From positions 1-39,724 of the forward strand of contig JAGTSE010000039.1 of assembly GCA_018261615.1 (NCBI GenBank): a DNA stretch of 39,724 nucleotides, read 5' to 3'. Both the position numbers and the translations under genes were made by a program. This document shows positions 1 through 8,777 of this stretch, piece by piece. The notes under the pieces were generated by a model. That model searched no databases and was not told where the DNA came from. It was given only the letters and a program-made list of their open reading frames with translations. Source of the DNA: Pseudomonadota bacterium (GTDB lineage: Bacteria; Pseudomonadota; Gammaproteobacteria; Enterobacterales; Enterobacteriaceae). Position 1 is the first letter of the stretch; every line of letters begins with the position of its first letter.

Positions 1-12
1 GCTAAGTAACAT

Positions 13-46
13 AAAAAAATCCGTAATCCCTGTGAGATTACGGATT
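13..46 (-). terminator. Rho-independent terminator of rplY
   Basis: A perfect 11-bp inverted repeat (18-28 with 36-46, 7-nt loop) is followed on the minus strand by a run of T (complement of A13-A17). It lies about 85 bases past the rplY stop codon, as expected for an intrinsic terminator. Confidence 0.9.
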
Positions 47-129
47 CTTACACAGCCACTGGATCGTTCAACCGATCCTTAACTGATCGGCATTACGCCA
101 GAGCGGGGTTTTCTTCAACTTGTCGGCGA

Positions 130-414
130 TTAAGCGCGAACAAAGTCGATGTGAGCCAGGCGTACTTTGAACGCGTGACGCTGTACGGCCTGAACTTTCA
201 CTTTTACTTCTTTGCCATCAACTGCAATGGTCAGAACTTCGCTGTAGAATTCAGGTTTCGCCTGCATGTTCCACAGTTTGTCGTGATCCAGTTCGATAGC
301 GATCGGCGCTTCAGTTCCACCATAGATGATTGCCGGGAACTTGTTCGCTGCGCGCAGGCGGCGGCTCGCACCCTTACCCTGCTCTTTACGTACTTCTGCG
401 TTAATAGTAAACAT
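130..414 (-). CDS. rplY: 50S ribosomal protein L25
   Basis: This 94-residue protein is the short, CTC-domain-free form of L25 found in enterobacteria. It binds 5S rRNA in the large ribosomal subunit. The sequence starts MFTINAEVRKEQGKGASRRL and ends in HIDFVRA, both typical of L25. The length equals that of the E. coli protein. A purine-rich AAGAGAG stretch precedes the ATG. It is transcribed away from radD as a single gene and closed by the hairpin at 13-46. Family knowledge: E. coli L25 is dispensable but supports 5S rRNA incorporation. Nothing is unusual here. Confidence 0.97.
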   Translation of the reverse strand: MFTINAEVRKEQGKGASRRLRAANKFPAIIYGGTEAPIAIELDHDKLWNMQAKPEFYSEVLTIAVDGKEVKVKVQAVQRHAFKVRLAHIDFVRA

Positions 415-538
415 TTAAATCTCTCTTAAATAAATCCTGTTACAGGCGACCCAGCAACAGGCAGATGATCGGCTTTGCGGATGCAAAAGCGGGCGGTATT
501 CTATCCCCGAACGTTCGATACATCAATCAAAAGTACGT

Positions 539-2299
539 TTACCCGCGCAATTCATGCGCCCGCCGGAAGCGCCCCTCATAATCGAACACCTTTTCCCGCA
601 CCTGCCAGTACTGTCCTTTCATTCGGGCGACCACAAAATCGGGATGACGCAACAGCGCCTGCTGCGCCACAATATCGGCGGCGACAACCCAGCGCAGCGG
701 CACGCCAGGAGTGCGCGTATGCGGGCGGATAAACAGCTGTTCGAAAGCGGTTCTCTGGGCAGGCGTCTGCAAACGGAAGCGCTCGCTGACATCGGCGCCA
801 TCTTCATCGTAATAGGTGATTTTTAGCCATTCACCTTTTTCATCGGCACCGTGTTGTAGCGTCATGCCGCTACAGCGCAGCACCAGCGCATCTTTTAAAT
901 TCAGCGCCGCTTTTAGCATATCGTCCGGATCGACAAGCACGGTATCGCAGGCGCGGCAGCGGCGGGCCGCGATATCGTTTTCCGCATTGCACTGCGGGCA
1001 GTTTTTAAAGCGAAAACGGTAATCACACTGCTCGCGGTTGCCTTCATCGTCTTCCAGCCAGCCCTGGCAGCGGCGACCAAAGTGTTCAATCAGCGTACCG
1101 TCGGCGGTGGTTTTTCCCCAGAAGGTATTGGCAAAGCCGCAGCCGGGGCAGAAAACCTGAACAGGGACGTTATCGCTTTTGCCTTTCGGCGCACCAATTT
1201 CCGGCGCATAGAGATCGTGAGGGTTACCGGCATAATCAAGGATCAGACAGTCGGTTTTACCGGGCGCAAGTCGCAGGCCGCGTCCGACAATTTGCTGATA
1301 CAGGCTAACGGATTCCGTTGGCCGTAAAATAGCAATTAAATCAACATGTGGCGCATCGAAACCGGTGGTCAGTACCGCCACGTTAACCAGGTAATGGAAC
1401 TGCTGATTTTTGAATGCCTCAATCAATGCATCGCGTTGCGGGCCTGGCGTTTCACCGGTGATGAGCGCCGCATCGTTTGCGGGTAACAGGCTAGTGATCT
1501 CCCGTGCATGCTCGACGGTCGCCGCAAAAATCATCGCTCCTTTGCGCGTTTGCGCGAATTCAATAATCTGGCTGATGATATGCGGAGTAATGCGCTGCTG
1601 CTTTTTCAGTTCACGGTTAAGATCGGCCTCGCTGAATAGCCCATTACTTTGCGCCTGTAAGCGGCTGAAATCGTACTGCACGACCGGCATATCCAGCCGT
1701 TCCGGCGGCGTCAAATAACCGTGCTTTATCATATAACGCAGCGGCAGCTCATAAATGCAGTCGCGGAACAGCGCTTTTTCGTCGCCGCGTACCATGCCGT
1801 GATAATGAAAGCGGTAAATCCAGCCTTTCCCCAGCCGGAAAGGCGTGGCGGTAAGGCCAAGCAAACGCACATGAGGGTTCACTTCACGCAAGTGGTTGAG
1901 GATTTGCTGGTACTGGCTGTCGGCATCGTCGCTAATACGATGGCACTCGTCGACTACCAGCAGGGAAAACTCGTTCTGAAACTGCTCCAGATTGCGCGCC
2001 ACCGACTGTACGCTGCCGAACACCACTTTCCCGTGGCTCTGCTTACGCTTCAGCCCGGCGGCGAAAATGTCGGCCTCCAGCCCCAGCGCAACATATTTCG
2101 CATGATTTTGCGCTACCAGTTCTTTGACGTGTGCCAGCACCAGTACGCGGCCCCGAGCGAGCCGTGCCAGTTCAGCGATCACCAGGCTTTTTCCCGCACC
2201 GGTAGGGAGCACAATCACGGCAGGTTCAGCATGTTTGCGAAAATGGGCGAGGGTGGCATCCACCGCTTCGCGTTGATAGGGGCGTAGCGTAAAAGTCAT
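539..2299 (-). CDS. radD: RadD (YejH), superfamily 2 DNA repair ATPase
   Basis: This is a 586-residue SF2 helicase-like ATPase, the same length as E. coli RadD. The N-terminal domain has the Walker A motif LPTGAGKS (about residues 31-38) and the Walker B box VVDECH (about 115-120), followed by the SAT-type motif GLTATPFR. A second RecA-like domain carries the QIVGRGLR motif VI. The C-terminal third holds cysteine pairs (CPGCG, CPQC, CRAC) that would form zinc ribbons. In E. coli, RadD acts in recombination-dependent double-strand break repair, interacts with SSB and stimulates RecA strand exchange. It is divergent from rsuA and all catalytic motifs are present. Confidence 0.95.
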   Translation of the reverse strand: MTFTLRPYQREAVDATLAHFRKHAEPAVIVLPTGAGKSLVIAELARLARGRVLVLAHVKELVAQNHAKYVALGLEADIFAAGLKRKQSHGKVVFGSVQSVARNLEQFQNEFSLLVVDECHRISDDADSQYQQILNHLREVNPHVRLLGLTATPFRLGKGWIYRFHYHGMVRGDEKALFRDCIYELPLRYMIKHGYLTPPERLDMPVVQYDFSRLQAQSNGLFSEADLNRELKKQQRITPHIISQIIEFAQTRKGAMIFAATVEHAREITSLLPANDAALITGETPGPQRDALIEAFKNQQFHYLVNVAVLTTGFDAPHVDLIAILRPTESVSLYQQIVGRGLRLAPGKTDCLILDYAGNPHDLYAPEIGAPKGKSDNVPVQVFCPGCGFANTFWGKTTADGTLIEHFGRRCQGWLEDDEGNREQCDYRFRFKNCPQCNAENDIAARRCRACDTVLVDPDDMLKAALNLKDALVLRCSGMTLQHGADEKGEWLKITYYDEDGADVSERFRLQTPAQRTAFEQLFIRPHTRTPGVPLRWVVAADIVAQQALLRHPDFVVARMKGQYWQVREKVFDYEGRFRRAHELRG

Positions 2300-2447
2300 G
2301 GTCTCGATGGGTTACAGGGTGACACTGCACAGTATGCCACGAATCTTTCCTTTGAGCGGTTTGTGATGCTCGTTATACTGTCAGGGTACTCATTTCTTCT
2401 TGTGGGCTTTTTGCTCGCACTCAGCACCATACAGGCCAGAAAAATTC

Positions 2448-3155
2448 ATGCGACTTGATAAGTTTATCGCTCAGCAGCTTGGCGTCAGCCGGGCGATTGC
2501 CGGGCGTGAAATCCGCGCCAGCCATGTTAGCGTCGATGGCGACATCGTCAGAGATGCTGCCTTTAAACTGCAACCAGAACACGAGGTTGAATACGAGGGC
2601 AATAGCCTGGTTCAGCAGAATGGTCCGCGCTATTTTATGCTGCATAAACCGGAAGGTTACGTCTGTTCTACCGATGATCCGGATCATCCCACCGTGCTCT
2701 ATTTTCTTGATGAACCGGTTGCCCACAAGCTGCATGCCGCGGGGCGTCTGGATATCGACACTACCGGGTTGGTGCTGATGACCGATGATGGCCAGTGGTC
2801 GCACCGCATTACTTCACCACGCCATCACTGTGAAAAAACCTATCTGGTGACGCTCGAATCTCCGGTCAGTGAAGAGACCGCCGCGCAGTTTGCTCATGGC
2901 ATCCAGTTGCATAACGAGAAAGATCTCACCAAACCCGCAGCGCTGGAAGTGATCACCCCGACGCAGGTGCGCCTGACCATCAGCGAAGGTCGCTATCATC
3001 AGGTGAAACGCATGTTTGCGGCTGTCGGTAACCATGTTGTCGCGCTGCACCGTGAGCGGATCGGCGCGATTGCGCTGGATGAGGCGCTGGCTCCCGGCGA
3101 GTATCGGCCGCTGACAGAAGATGAAATTGCCAGCGTTGGCATGCCTTTTCGTTAA
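2448..3155 (+). CDS. rsuA: 16S rRNA pseudouridine(516) synthase RsuA
   Basis: This enzyme isomerises U516 of 16S rRNA to pseudouridine. The protein is 235 residues (231 in E. coli). It has an N-terminal S4 RNA-binding domain (about residues 1-60, beginning MRLDKFIAQQLGVSR) and an RsuA-family catalytic domain with the GRLDIDTTGLVLMT motif, where Asp102 is the expected catalytic residue. An in-frame ATG at 2400 would add 16 residues, but the ATG at 2448 begins the S4 domain in the conserved place, so I chose that. bcr follows after 15 bases, suggesting co-transcription as in E. coli. Confidence 0.95.
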   Translation: MRLDKFIAQQLGVSRAIAGREIRASHVSVDGDIVRDAAFKLQPEHEVEYEGNSLVQQNGPRYFMLHKPEGYVCSTDDPDHPTVLYFLDEPVAHKLHAAGRLDIDTTGLVLMTDDGQWSHRITSPRHHCEKTYLVTLESPVSEETAAQFAHGIQLHNEKDLTKPAALEVITPTQVRLTISEGRYHQVKRMFAAVGNHVVALHRERIGAIALDEALAPGEYRPLTEDEIASVGMPFR

Positions 3156-3170
3156 TTTCAGGAGATCTTA

Positions 3171-4364
3171 GTGACCAGCAGGCCCCACTCTTCACTGAGT
3201 ATAGTGTTCATTCTTGGCCTGTTGGCCATGCTGATGCCGTTATCCATCGATATGTATTTGCCGGCGCTGCCGGTGATCGCCGAGCAGTTTGGCGTCCCGG
3301 CGGGCAGTGCACAGATGACTCTCAGCACTTATATTCTGGGGTTCGCGGTGGGGCAGTTGCTGTACGGGCCGATGGCCGACAGCATCGGGCGTAAGCCGGT
3401 TATCCTCGGGGGGACGCTGATCTTTGCCGCTGCGGCGGTGGCTTGCGCGCTGGCACAGAGCATCGATCAACTGATCATCATGCGTTTTTTCCACGGTCTG
3501 GCGGCAGCGGCAGCGAGCGTGGTGATCAACGCCCTGATGCGCGATATCTACCCGCGTGAGGAGTTCTCGCGCATGATGTCGTTTGTCATGCTGGTCACCA
3601 CCATTGCGCCATTATTGGCGCCGATGGTCGGCGGCGCGGTGCTGGTCTGGTTTAGCTGGCATGCTATTTTTTGGATCCTGGCGATTGCCGCGCTGCTGGC
3701 ATCGGTGATGATTATGCTGTTTATCCGCGAAACACTGCCCGTCGAAAAACAGCATAAGTTTCACCTGCGCACCACCCTCGGCAACTTTGCTTCGCTGTTT
3801 CGCCACAAGCGCGTGCTGAGTTATATGCTGGCGAGCGGTTTCAGCTTTGCCGGAATGTTCTCCTTTCTCAGCGCCGGGCCGTTCGTCTATATCCAAATCA
3901 ACCACGTTTCACCGCAGAATTTTGGTTACTACTTTGCGCTGAACATTGTGTTCCTGTTTATCATGACAATTATCAACGGCCGTTTTGTGCGCCGTGTCGG
4001 CGCGCTGAACATGTTCCGCAGCGGGTTGTGGATCCAGTTCACGATGGCTATCTGGATGGTAGTGACCGCCTTGTTGGGCGTGGGCTTCTGGGCGCTGGTG
4101 CTTGGTGTGGCGGCATTCGTCGGCTGCGTATCGCTGGTGGCATCCAATGCGATGGCCGTTATTCTTGATGAATTCCCGCATATGGCAGGAACAGCGTCGT
4201 CGCTGGCGGGCACGTTCCGTTTCGGCATCGGCGCGATGGTCGGCGCGTTGTTGTCGATGGCGACCTTTAACTCCGCCTGGCCCATGATTTGGTCGATCAC
4301 CTTTTGTGCGACCAGTTCAATCCTCTTTTACCTCTATGCCAGCCGTTCAAAGAAACCTGCCTGA
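3171..4364 (+). CDS. bcr: Bcr/CflA-family MFS drug efflux transporter
   Basis: This 397-residue inner-membrane drug:H+ antiporter belongs to the 12-TM (DHA1) Bcr/CflA family. E. coli Bcr (396 residues) exports bicyclomycin and sulfonamides and also L-cysteine. The DHA1 signature after TM2 (GPMADSIGRKPVILGG) and the TM5 motif region (TTIAPLLAPMVGG) are visible. Translation starts with GTG at 3171, preceded by an AGGAG Shine-Dalgarno sequence; the ORF begins there and the homologous N terminus agrees. It probably forms an operon with rsuA and ends at a strong terminator (4374-4402). Substrate assignment rests on orthology only. Confidence 0.95.
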   Translation: MTSRPHSSLSIVFILGLLAMLMPLSIDMYLPALPVIAEQFGVPAGSAQMTLSTYILGFAVGQLLYGPMADSIGRKPVILGGTLIFAAAAVACALAQSIDQLIIMRFFHGLAAAAASVVINALMRDIYPREEFSRMMSFVMLVTTIAPLLAPMVGGAVLVWFSWHAIFWILAIAALLASVMIMLFIRETLPVEKQHKFHLRTTLGNFASLFRHKRVLSYMLASGFSFAGMFSFLSAGPFVYIQINHVSPQNFGYYFALNIVFLFIMTIINGRFVRRVGALNMFRSGLWIQFTMAIWMVVTALLGVGFWALVLGVAAFVGCVSLVASNAMAVILDEFPHMAGTASSLAGTFRFGIGAMVGALLSMATFNSAWPMIWSITFCATSSILFYLYASRSKKPA

Positions 4365-4373
4365 ATCCTCGCC

Positions 4374-4402
4374 AAAGGGAGCATGAAAACGTTCCCTTTT
4401 TT
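4374..4402 (+). terminator. Terminator after rsuA-bcr
   Basis: The stem AAAGGGAGC / GTTCCCTTT (9 bp with one G-U) is followed by TTTTTT, 10 bases past the bcr stop. This is a clear intrinsic terminator. Confidence 0.88.
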
Positions 4403-4466
4403 GATGCATGTCAACCCAAAATGACATACATTCGCCTGTGATTGTTTATTTTATGTAAAATCAATT

Positions 4467-4482
4467 AGTGTAAAAAGTCACA
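4467..4482 (+). promoter_or_regulatory. Candidate CRP site in bcr-yejG intergenic region
   Basis: The sequence AGTGT-AAAAAG-TCACA matches 8 of 10 informative positions of the CRP consensus TGTGA-N6-TCACA. It is 221 bases upstream of the yejG start and its link to a promoter is unclear, so this is weak. Confidence 0.25.
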
Positions 4483-4574
4483 CCATTGTAGTGAAAAAGG
4501 TTGAGTTAGATCGCAGAAACGGGTACATATAGCGCGAAACACGGTCCCTTGCTTACCCATTAAAACCCAGATAA

Positions 4575-4591
4575 ATGGGCAGCCAGCCCAT
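4575..4591 (+). other. Hairpin ATGGGC / GCCCAT in the 338-base bcr-yejG gap
   Basis: A perfect 6-bp inverted repeat with a 5-nt loop. The gap 4365-4702 holds no gene I can support. It contains the bcr terminator, this hairpin, a smaller ATGTCA/TGACAT repeat (4408-4427), a weak CRP-like site and the yejG promoter region. Confidence 0.4.
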
Positions 4592-4623
4592 GTGCTGCGC
4601 GGGATGTGACCTTTTCTGCTTAG

Positions 4624-4643
4624 TTGACAAGATGAATTGTCAA
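4624..4643 (+). promoter_or_regulatory. Palindrome TTGACAA-N6-TTGTCAA upstream of yejG
   Basis: A perfect 7-bp inverted repeat whose left arm contains a consensus -35 hexamer (TTGACA, 4624-4629). A -10-like TAATAT (4652-4657) follows, though at 22 bp the spacing is long for that pair. The dyad may be an operator overlapping the promoter; the regulator is unknown. Confidence 0.45.
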
Positions 4644-4702
4644 AATTGTGTTAATATAAATGTGAAATATTTGTGAAGTGAAAGTGCTTCTGGGGAAAGA
4701 AA

Positions 4703-5047
4703 GTGAATACAATACAGCTCTCCATCATCCATCGTCTGCCCCAGTCTTATCGCTGGCTGGATGGTTTTGCAGGCGCAAAAGTTGAACCGATTCCGCAAAA
4801 TGGTCAGTCTGCAGAAGACAGCCTTGTAGCCTTAAAACTGCTCAGTCCGGACGGTGATAATGCCTGGCCGGTGATGCACAAGCTCAGCCAGGCGTTGAGT
4901 GATATTGAAGTAGATTGTTCTGTTCTGGAGTGCGAAGGAGAGCCGTGTCTGTTCGTCAACTGCCAGGATGAGTTTGCCGCGACCTGCCGCCTGAAAAATT
5001 TTGGCGTTGCTATCGCCGAGCCTTTCTCCCGCCAAAACCCGTTCTGA
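4703..5047 (+). CDS. yejG: YejG family protein
   Basis: This 114-residue protein has the same length as E. coli YejG and has no known enzymatic motif. No signal peptide or membrane segment is visible, so it is probably cytoplasmic. As I recall, the E. coli protein has a ubiquitin-like fold, but its role is not established. It starts with GTG at 4703, preceded by GGGGAAAG. It has a C-rich stretch (VDCSVLECEGEPCLFVNC, about residues 75-92). It is convergent with yejF, with only three bases between the stop codons and no obvious terminator between them. Confidence 0.88.
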   Translation: MNTIQLSIIHRLPQSYRWLDGFAGAKVEPIPQNGQSAEDSLVALKLLSPDGDNAWPVMHKLSQALSDIEVDCSVLECEGEPCLFVNCQDEFAATCRLKNFGVAIAEPFSRQNPF

Positions 5048-5050
5048 ATG

Positions 5051-6640
5051 TCAGCTTAATGACAACAGCTGGCGTGTATACGCCTGTGTTGGCGCGCTAA
5101 AAATACGCTGACACTCACCCTGCTCGACGACTTCGCCCTGTTTCAGCACAATGACCTGATGACATAAAGCGCGGATCACTTGCAAATCGTGGCTGATGAA
5201 GATATACGCCAGCCGGTGCGTTTGCTGTAAGGACTTGAGCAACGTAAGAATCTGTGCCTGCACGGTGCGATCCAGCGATGAGGTGGGTTCATCCAGAATG
5301 ATCAGTTCCGGTTTCAGGATCAGCGCGCGGGCAATAGCAATGCGCTGGCGCTGGCCACCGGAAAACTCGCCGGGAAAACGCCGCCGCGTTTCGGGATCCA
5401 GACCCACTTCCTGCATCACTTCTATCACACGCTGCTCGCGGGCATCCCGCGTTAACGCCGGATGATGCACCCGTAAACCCTCTTCGATAATTTGTTGTGC
5501 GCTGAGGCGAGGATTGAGTGCGGAATTGGGATCCTGAAACACCACCTGGATGCGATGACGCACTGGCAGCATCTGCTGACGATTCCAGAGATGCAGCGGT
5601 TTACCAGCAAAAAAAATCGTGCCCTGCGAAGCCACCAGACGCAGCAGCGCAAGCCCGGTTGTGCTTTTACCGGATCCTGATTCGCCTACCAGCCCCAGCG
5701 TTTCACCCGCCCGCAGGGAGAAGTTGATATTCCGCACCACCTGATTATGCGCGACCACACGCTTAAAAATCCCTTTATGCACCGGGAAGCTGACACCGAG
5801 ATTTTGTACTTCCAGTAACGGCGGCGCATCCTCAGGAAGCGGAACGGGATCGCCTGATGGCTCACTGTTGAGCAACCGTTGGGTGTAGGGGTGCGCTGGC
5901 GCACTGAACAACGCCCGGGTGCTGTTTTGCTCGACGCAGTGACCGTTTTGCATCACGGCGACGTTGTCTGCCAGCTTGCGCACGATGCCCAGATCATGGG
6001 TGATAAACAGCAGCCCCATATTCAACTCGTCGCGCAGTTCGCGCAGCAGCTTCAGGATTTGCGCCTGCACGGAAACATCCAGCGCGGTAGTGGGTTCGTC
6101 AGCAATCAGCAGCTCCGGGCGCGTCAACAGCGCCATTGCGATCATCACGCGCTGGCGTTCCCCGCCGGAAAATTGATGCGGAAAATCCCCTAAACGCTGG
6201 CGCGCGTTTCGTATTCCGACCCGATCCAGACAATCGAGGATCTCTGCGCGCGCGGCTTCACGACGCATTCCCCGGTGCAGCGACAGCACCTCATAAAGCT
6301 GTTTTTCCAGCGTGTGTAGTGGGTTAAGCGACACCATGGGTTCCTGGAAAATCATGGCGATGGTGTTGCCGCGCACGCCGCGTAGCGTGCGTTCACTGGC
6401 ATGCAGCAACGACTCGCCGTGGAACAAAATATCGCCCCCAGGATAAACCACTGGAGGCGAGGGCAGCAGACGCAGGATCGACAGTGCGCTGACGCTTTTG
6501 CCAGAACCGGATTCGCCCACCAGCGCCAGTGTTTCACCGGCTTCAATACGCAAGGAGAGATCGCTGACGACGGTGCGTAACGTCTGCTGCTGACGAAAAG
6601 CAATAGAGAGGGAATTGATGGAGAGCAGGGGAGTGGCCAT
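5051..6640 (-). CDS. yejF: YejF, dual-ATPase subunit of the YejABEF peptide ABC transporter
   Basis: This 529-residue protein contains two fused ABC ATPase domains, of the DppD/DppF (OppD/OppF) type. The first half has GESGSGKS (Walker A), FSGGERQRVMIA (signature) and LLIADEPTTALD (Walker B). The second half repeats GESGSGKST, FSGGQRQRIAIA and LIILDEPTSSLD. Both sites look competent. It energises import of the peptides captured by YejA, including microcin C in E. coli. It follows yejE by two bases and is the last gene of yejABEF. Length equals that of the E. coli protein. Confidence 0.95.
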   Translation of the reverse strand: MATPLLSINSLSIAFRQQQTLRTVVSDLSLRIEAGETLALVGESGSGKSVSALSILRLLPSPPVVYPGGDILFHGESLLHASERTLRGVRGNTIAMIFQEPMVSLNPLHTLEKQLYEVLSLHRGMRREAARAEILDCLDRVGIRNARQRLGDFPHQFSGGERQRVMIAMALLTRPELLIADEPTTALDVSVQAQILKLLRELRDELNMGLLFITHDLGIVRKLADNVAVMQNGHCVEQNSTRALFSAPAHPYTQRLLNSEPSGDPVPLPEDAPPLLEVQNLGVSFPVHKGIFKRVVAHNQVVRNINFSLRAGETLGLVGESGSGKSTTGLALLRLVASQGTIFFAGKPLHLWNRQQMLPVRHRIQVVFQDPNSALNPRLSAQQIIEEGLRVHHPALTRDAREQRVIEVMQEVGLDPETRRRFPGEFSGGQRQRIAIARALILKPELIILDEPTSSLDRTVQAQILTLLKSLQQTHRLAYIFISHDLQVIRALCHQVIVLKQGEVVEQGECQRIFSAPTQAYTRQLLSLS

Positions 6641-6642
6641 GG

Positions 6643-7668
6643 TTACACCGCCTTATTCGGATCAAATGCGTCGCGTACCGCTTCGCCGATAAAAATCAGC
6701 AGCGAAAGCAGCAGGGCGGTGGAGACAAATGCGGCGATCCCCAGCCACGGCGCCTGTAAGTTATTTTTCCCTTGTAACAGCAGTTCGCCCAGCGACGGCG
6801 AGCCAAGCGGCAAACCAAAGCCGAGGAAATCCAGCGAAGTTAGCGTCCCCACTGAGCCGCAAAGTACGAATGGCAGCAGCGTCAGGGTGGCGACCATCGC
6901 ATTAGGCATCATATGGCGCAGCATAATCGCGTGATCGCTAACTCCCAGCGCCTGGGCGGCACGGATATAGTCAAAATTACGCGTGCGCAGGAATTCAGCG
7001 CGGACCACGCTGACCAGTGTCATCCAGCCGAATAGCACAGTTATGCCCAGCAGCCACCAGAATCCTGGCTGGATCACGCTGGAGAGCAAAATAATTAAAA
7101 ATAGCGTTGGCAGACCGGACCAGACTTCAATAAAACGCTGTCCAAGCAGGTCGACTTTACCGCCGTAATAGCCCTGTAATGCGCCAGCCATGATGCCAAT
7201 CACACTGGTACAAAAAGTCAACATCAGGCCAAATAGCAGCGAAATCCGCGTACCATAGAGGATCCGCGCCAGCACATCACCGCCATTCGCATCGGTGCCA
7301 AGCCAGTTCTGGGCTGAAGGCGGTGAGGGAAAGGGTGTGGCGGTGTCATAGTTAATGCTGCGCGCGCCGAATCGCACTGGCGCCCACAACGCCCAGCCGT
7401 GCTCTTCAAGCTGTTTTTTCAGCCACGGATCCTGATAATCCGCTGCGGTGGCCAGCGGGCCGCCAAAATCGCTTTCACTGTAATTTTTGACCAGTGGGAC
7501 ATACCAATGCCCTTCATAACGCACCAGCAGTGGCCTGCCATTCGCCACCAGTTCGGCAAACAGGCTGAGAATAAAAATGGTTAAAAAGATCCACAGTGAC
7601 CAGTAACCGCGCCGGTTATGGCGAAAACGCTCCCAACGCATCTGGTTGACATAGCTAAGTTGCAACAT
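6643..7668 (-). CDS. yejE: YejE, permease subunit of the YejABEF transporter
   Basis: This 341-residue inner-membrane permease is of the DppC/OppC type. It has an N-terminal membrane anchor (about residues 20-42), a large periplasmic segment rich in W and P, then a BPD_transp_1 domain with the EAA-like motif VRAEFLRTRNFDYIRAAQALG. It pairs with YejB to form the channel. Its start codon overlaps the yejB stop by one base (TGATG), indicating translational coupling. Length matches E. coli YejE. Confidence 0.95.
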   Translation of the reverse strand: MLQLSYVNQMRWERFRHNRRGYWSLWIFLTIFILSLFAELVANGRPLLVRYEGHWYVPLVKNYSESDFGGPLATAADYQDPWLKKQLEEHGWALWAPVRFGARSINYDTATPFPSPPSAQNWLGTDANGGDVLARILYGTRISLLFGLMLTFCTSVIGIMAGALQGYYGGKVDLLGQRFIEVWSGLPTLFLIILLSSVIQPGFWWLLGITVLFGWMTLVSVVRAEFLRTRNFDYIRAAQALGVSDHAIMLRHMMPNAMVATLTLLPFVLCGSVGTLTSLDFLGFGLPLGSPSLGELLLQGKNNLQAPWLGIAAFVSTALLLSLLIFIGEAVRDAFDPNKAV

Positions 7669-8768
7669 CAGCGTCCCTCGAAATCGATTCGCGGATCCAC
7701 CAGCGTATAGGTGATATCACTGAGGATATTCAGTAGCAGGCCGATCAGAGAGAAAATATAGAGTGTGCCAAACATGACCGGGTAATCCCGCGAGAGCGTG
7801 GCTTCATAGCCCAGCAGGCCAAGACCGTTAAGCGAAAAAATCACTTCAATTAATAGCGAACCGGTAAAAAACATACTGATAAAGGTGGCCGGAAAACCGG
7901 CAATCACCAGCAGCATGGCGTTGCGAAACACATGTTTGCGCATGATATTGCGCTCGTTGACGCCTTTGGCGCGAGCGGTAACCACATACTGTTTGCGGAT
8001 CTCGTCCAGAAAGGAGTTCTTAGTCAGCATTGTCAGCGCGGCTAATCCGCCAATCACTGAGGCCAGTACTGGCAGAGTGATATGCCACAGGTAGTCGGTA
8101 ATTTTTTGATACCAGGGCAGGGTGTCGAAATTTGTCGAGACCAGTCCGCGAAGCGGGAAAATGTCGTAATAGCTGCCGCCGGAAAAAAAGATAATCAGCA
8201 GGATAGCGAACAGGAAAGAGGGGATTGAATAACCAACGATGATGATCGCGCTGCTCCAGATGTCGAAACGACTGCCGTTGTAGACCGCTTTGCGAATGCC
8301 GAGCGGTATTGACACCAGATAGACGATAAGCATTGCCCACAGGCTAACAGAGATAGAAACCGGCAGGCTGTCTTTGATCAATTGCAGCACCGAGGCGCTG
8401 CGAAACAGGCTGTCACCGAAGTCGAAACGTATATAATCCCACAGCATTTTGAAGTAACGCTGGTACAGCGGCTTATCAAAACCATAGCGCTTTTTGATCT
8501 CTTCAATAACTTGTGGATCGAGGCCACGTCCGCCGCGATAGTGGCTGTCATTACTGAGGACATCGCCCACGCCGGTTCGCGCATGGGTTGCGCCCATACC
8601 GGCTGTGCCGCTACCTGGCAATGCGTTACGATCGCCAAACTCAATTGCGGCAATGGCCTGATCGACCGGGCCACCGGGGGCAATCTGCACGATGAAAAAG
8701 TTAATGGTGATAATGGCCCAGAGAGTGGGAATTATCAGTAATAAGCGGCGAATGATATAGGCGCCCAT
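7668..8768 (-). CDS. yejB: YejB, permease subunit of the YejABEF transporter
   Basis: This 366-residue DppB/OppB-type permease (364 in E. coli) has the typical N-terminal segment IIRRLLLIIPTLWAIITINF. A glycine-rich periplasmic insert (residues about 47-70, GDRNALPGSGTAGMGATHAR) follows it. The BPD_transp_1 domain carries the EAA-like loop EIRKQYVVTARAKGVNERN. It sits between yejA (9-base gap) and yejE (1-base overlap) in one operon. Confidence 0.95.
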   Translation of the reverse strand: MGAYIIRRLLLIIPTLWAIITINFFIVQIAPGGPVDQAIAAIEFGDRNALPGSGTAGMGATHARTGVGDVLSNDSHYRGGRGLDPQVIEEIKKRYGFDKPLYQRYFKMLWDYIRFDFGDSLFRSASVLQLIKDSLPVSISVSLWAMLIVYLVSIPLGIRKAVYNGSRFDIWSSAIIIVGYSIPSFLFAILLIIFFSGGSYYDIFPLRGLVSTNFDTLPWYQKITDYLWHITLPVLASVIGGLAALTMLTKNSFLDEIRKQYVVTARAKGVNERNIMRKHVFRNAMLLVIAGFPATFISMFFTGSLLIEVIFSLNGLGLLGYEATLSRDYPVMFGTLYIFSLIGLLLNILSDITYTLVDPRIDFEGR

Positions 8769-8777
8769 CTGATCTCC

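Noticed and set aside
1721..2287. 188-codon plus-strand frame inside radD
   Set aside because: It is antisense to the conserved ATPase domain of radD and has no motif of its own.
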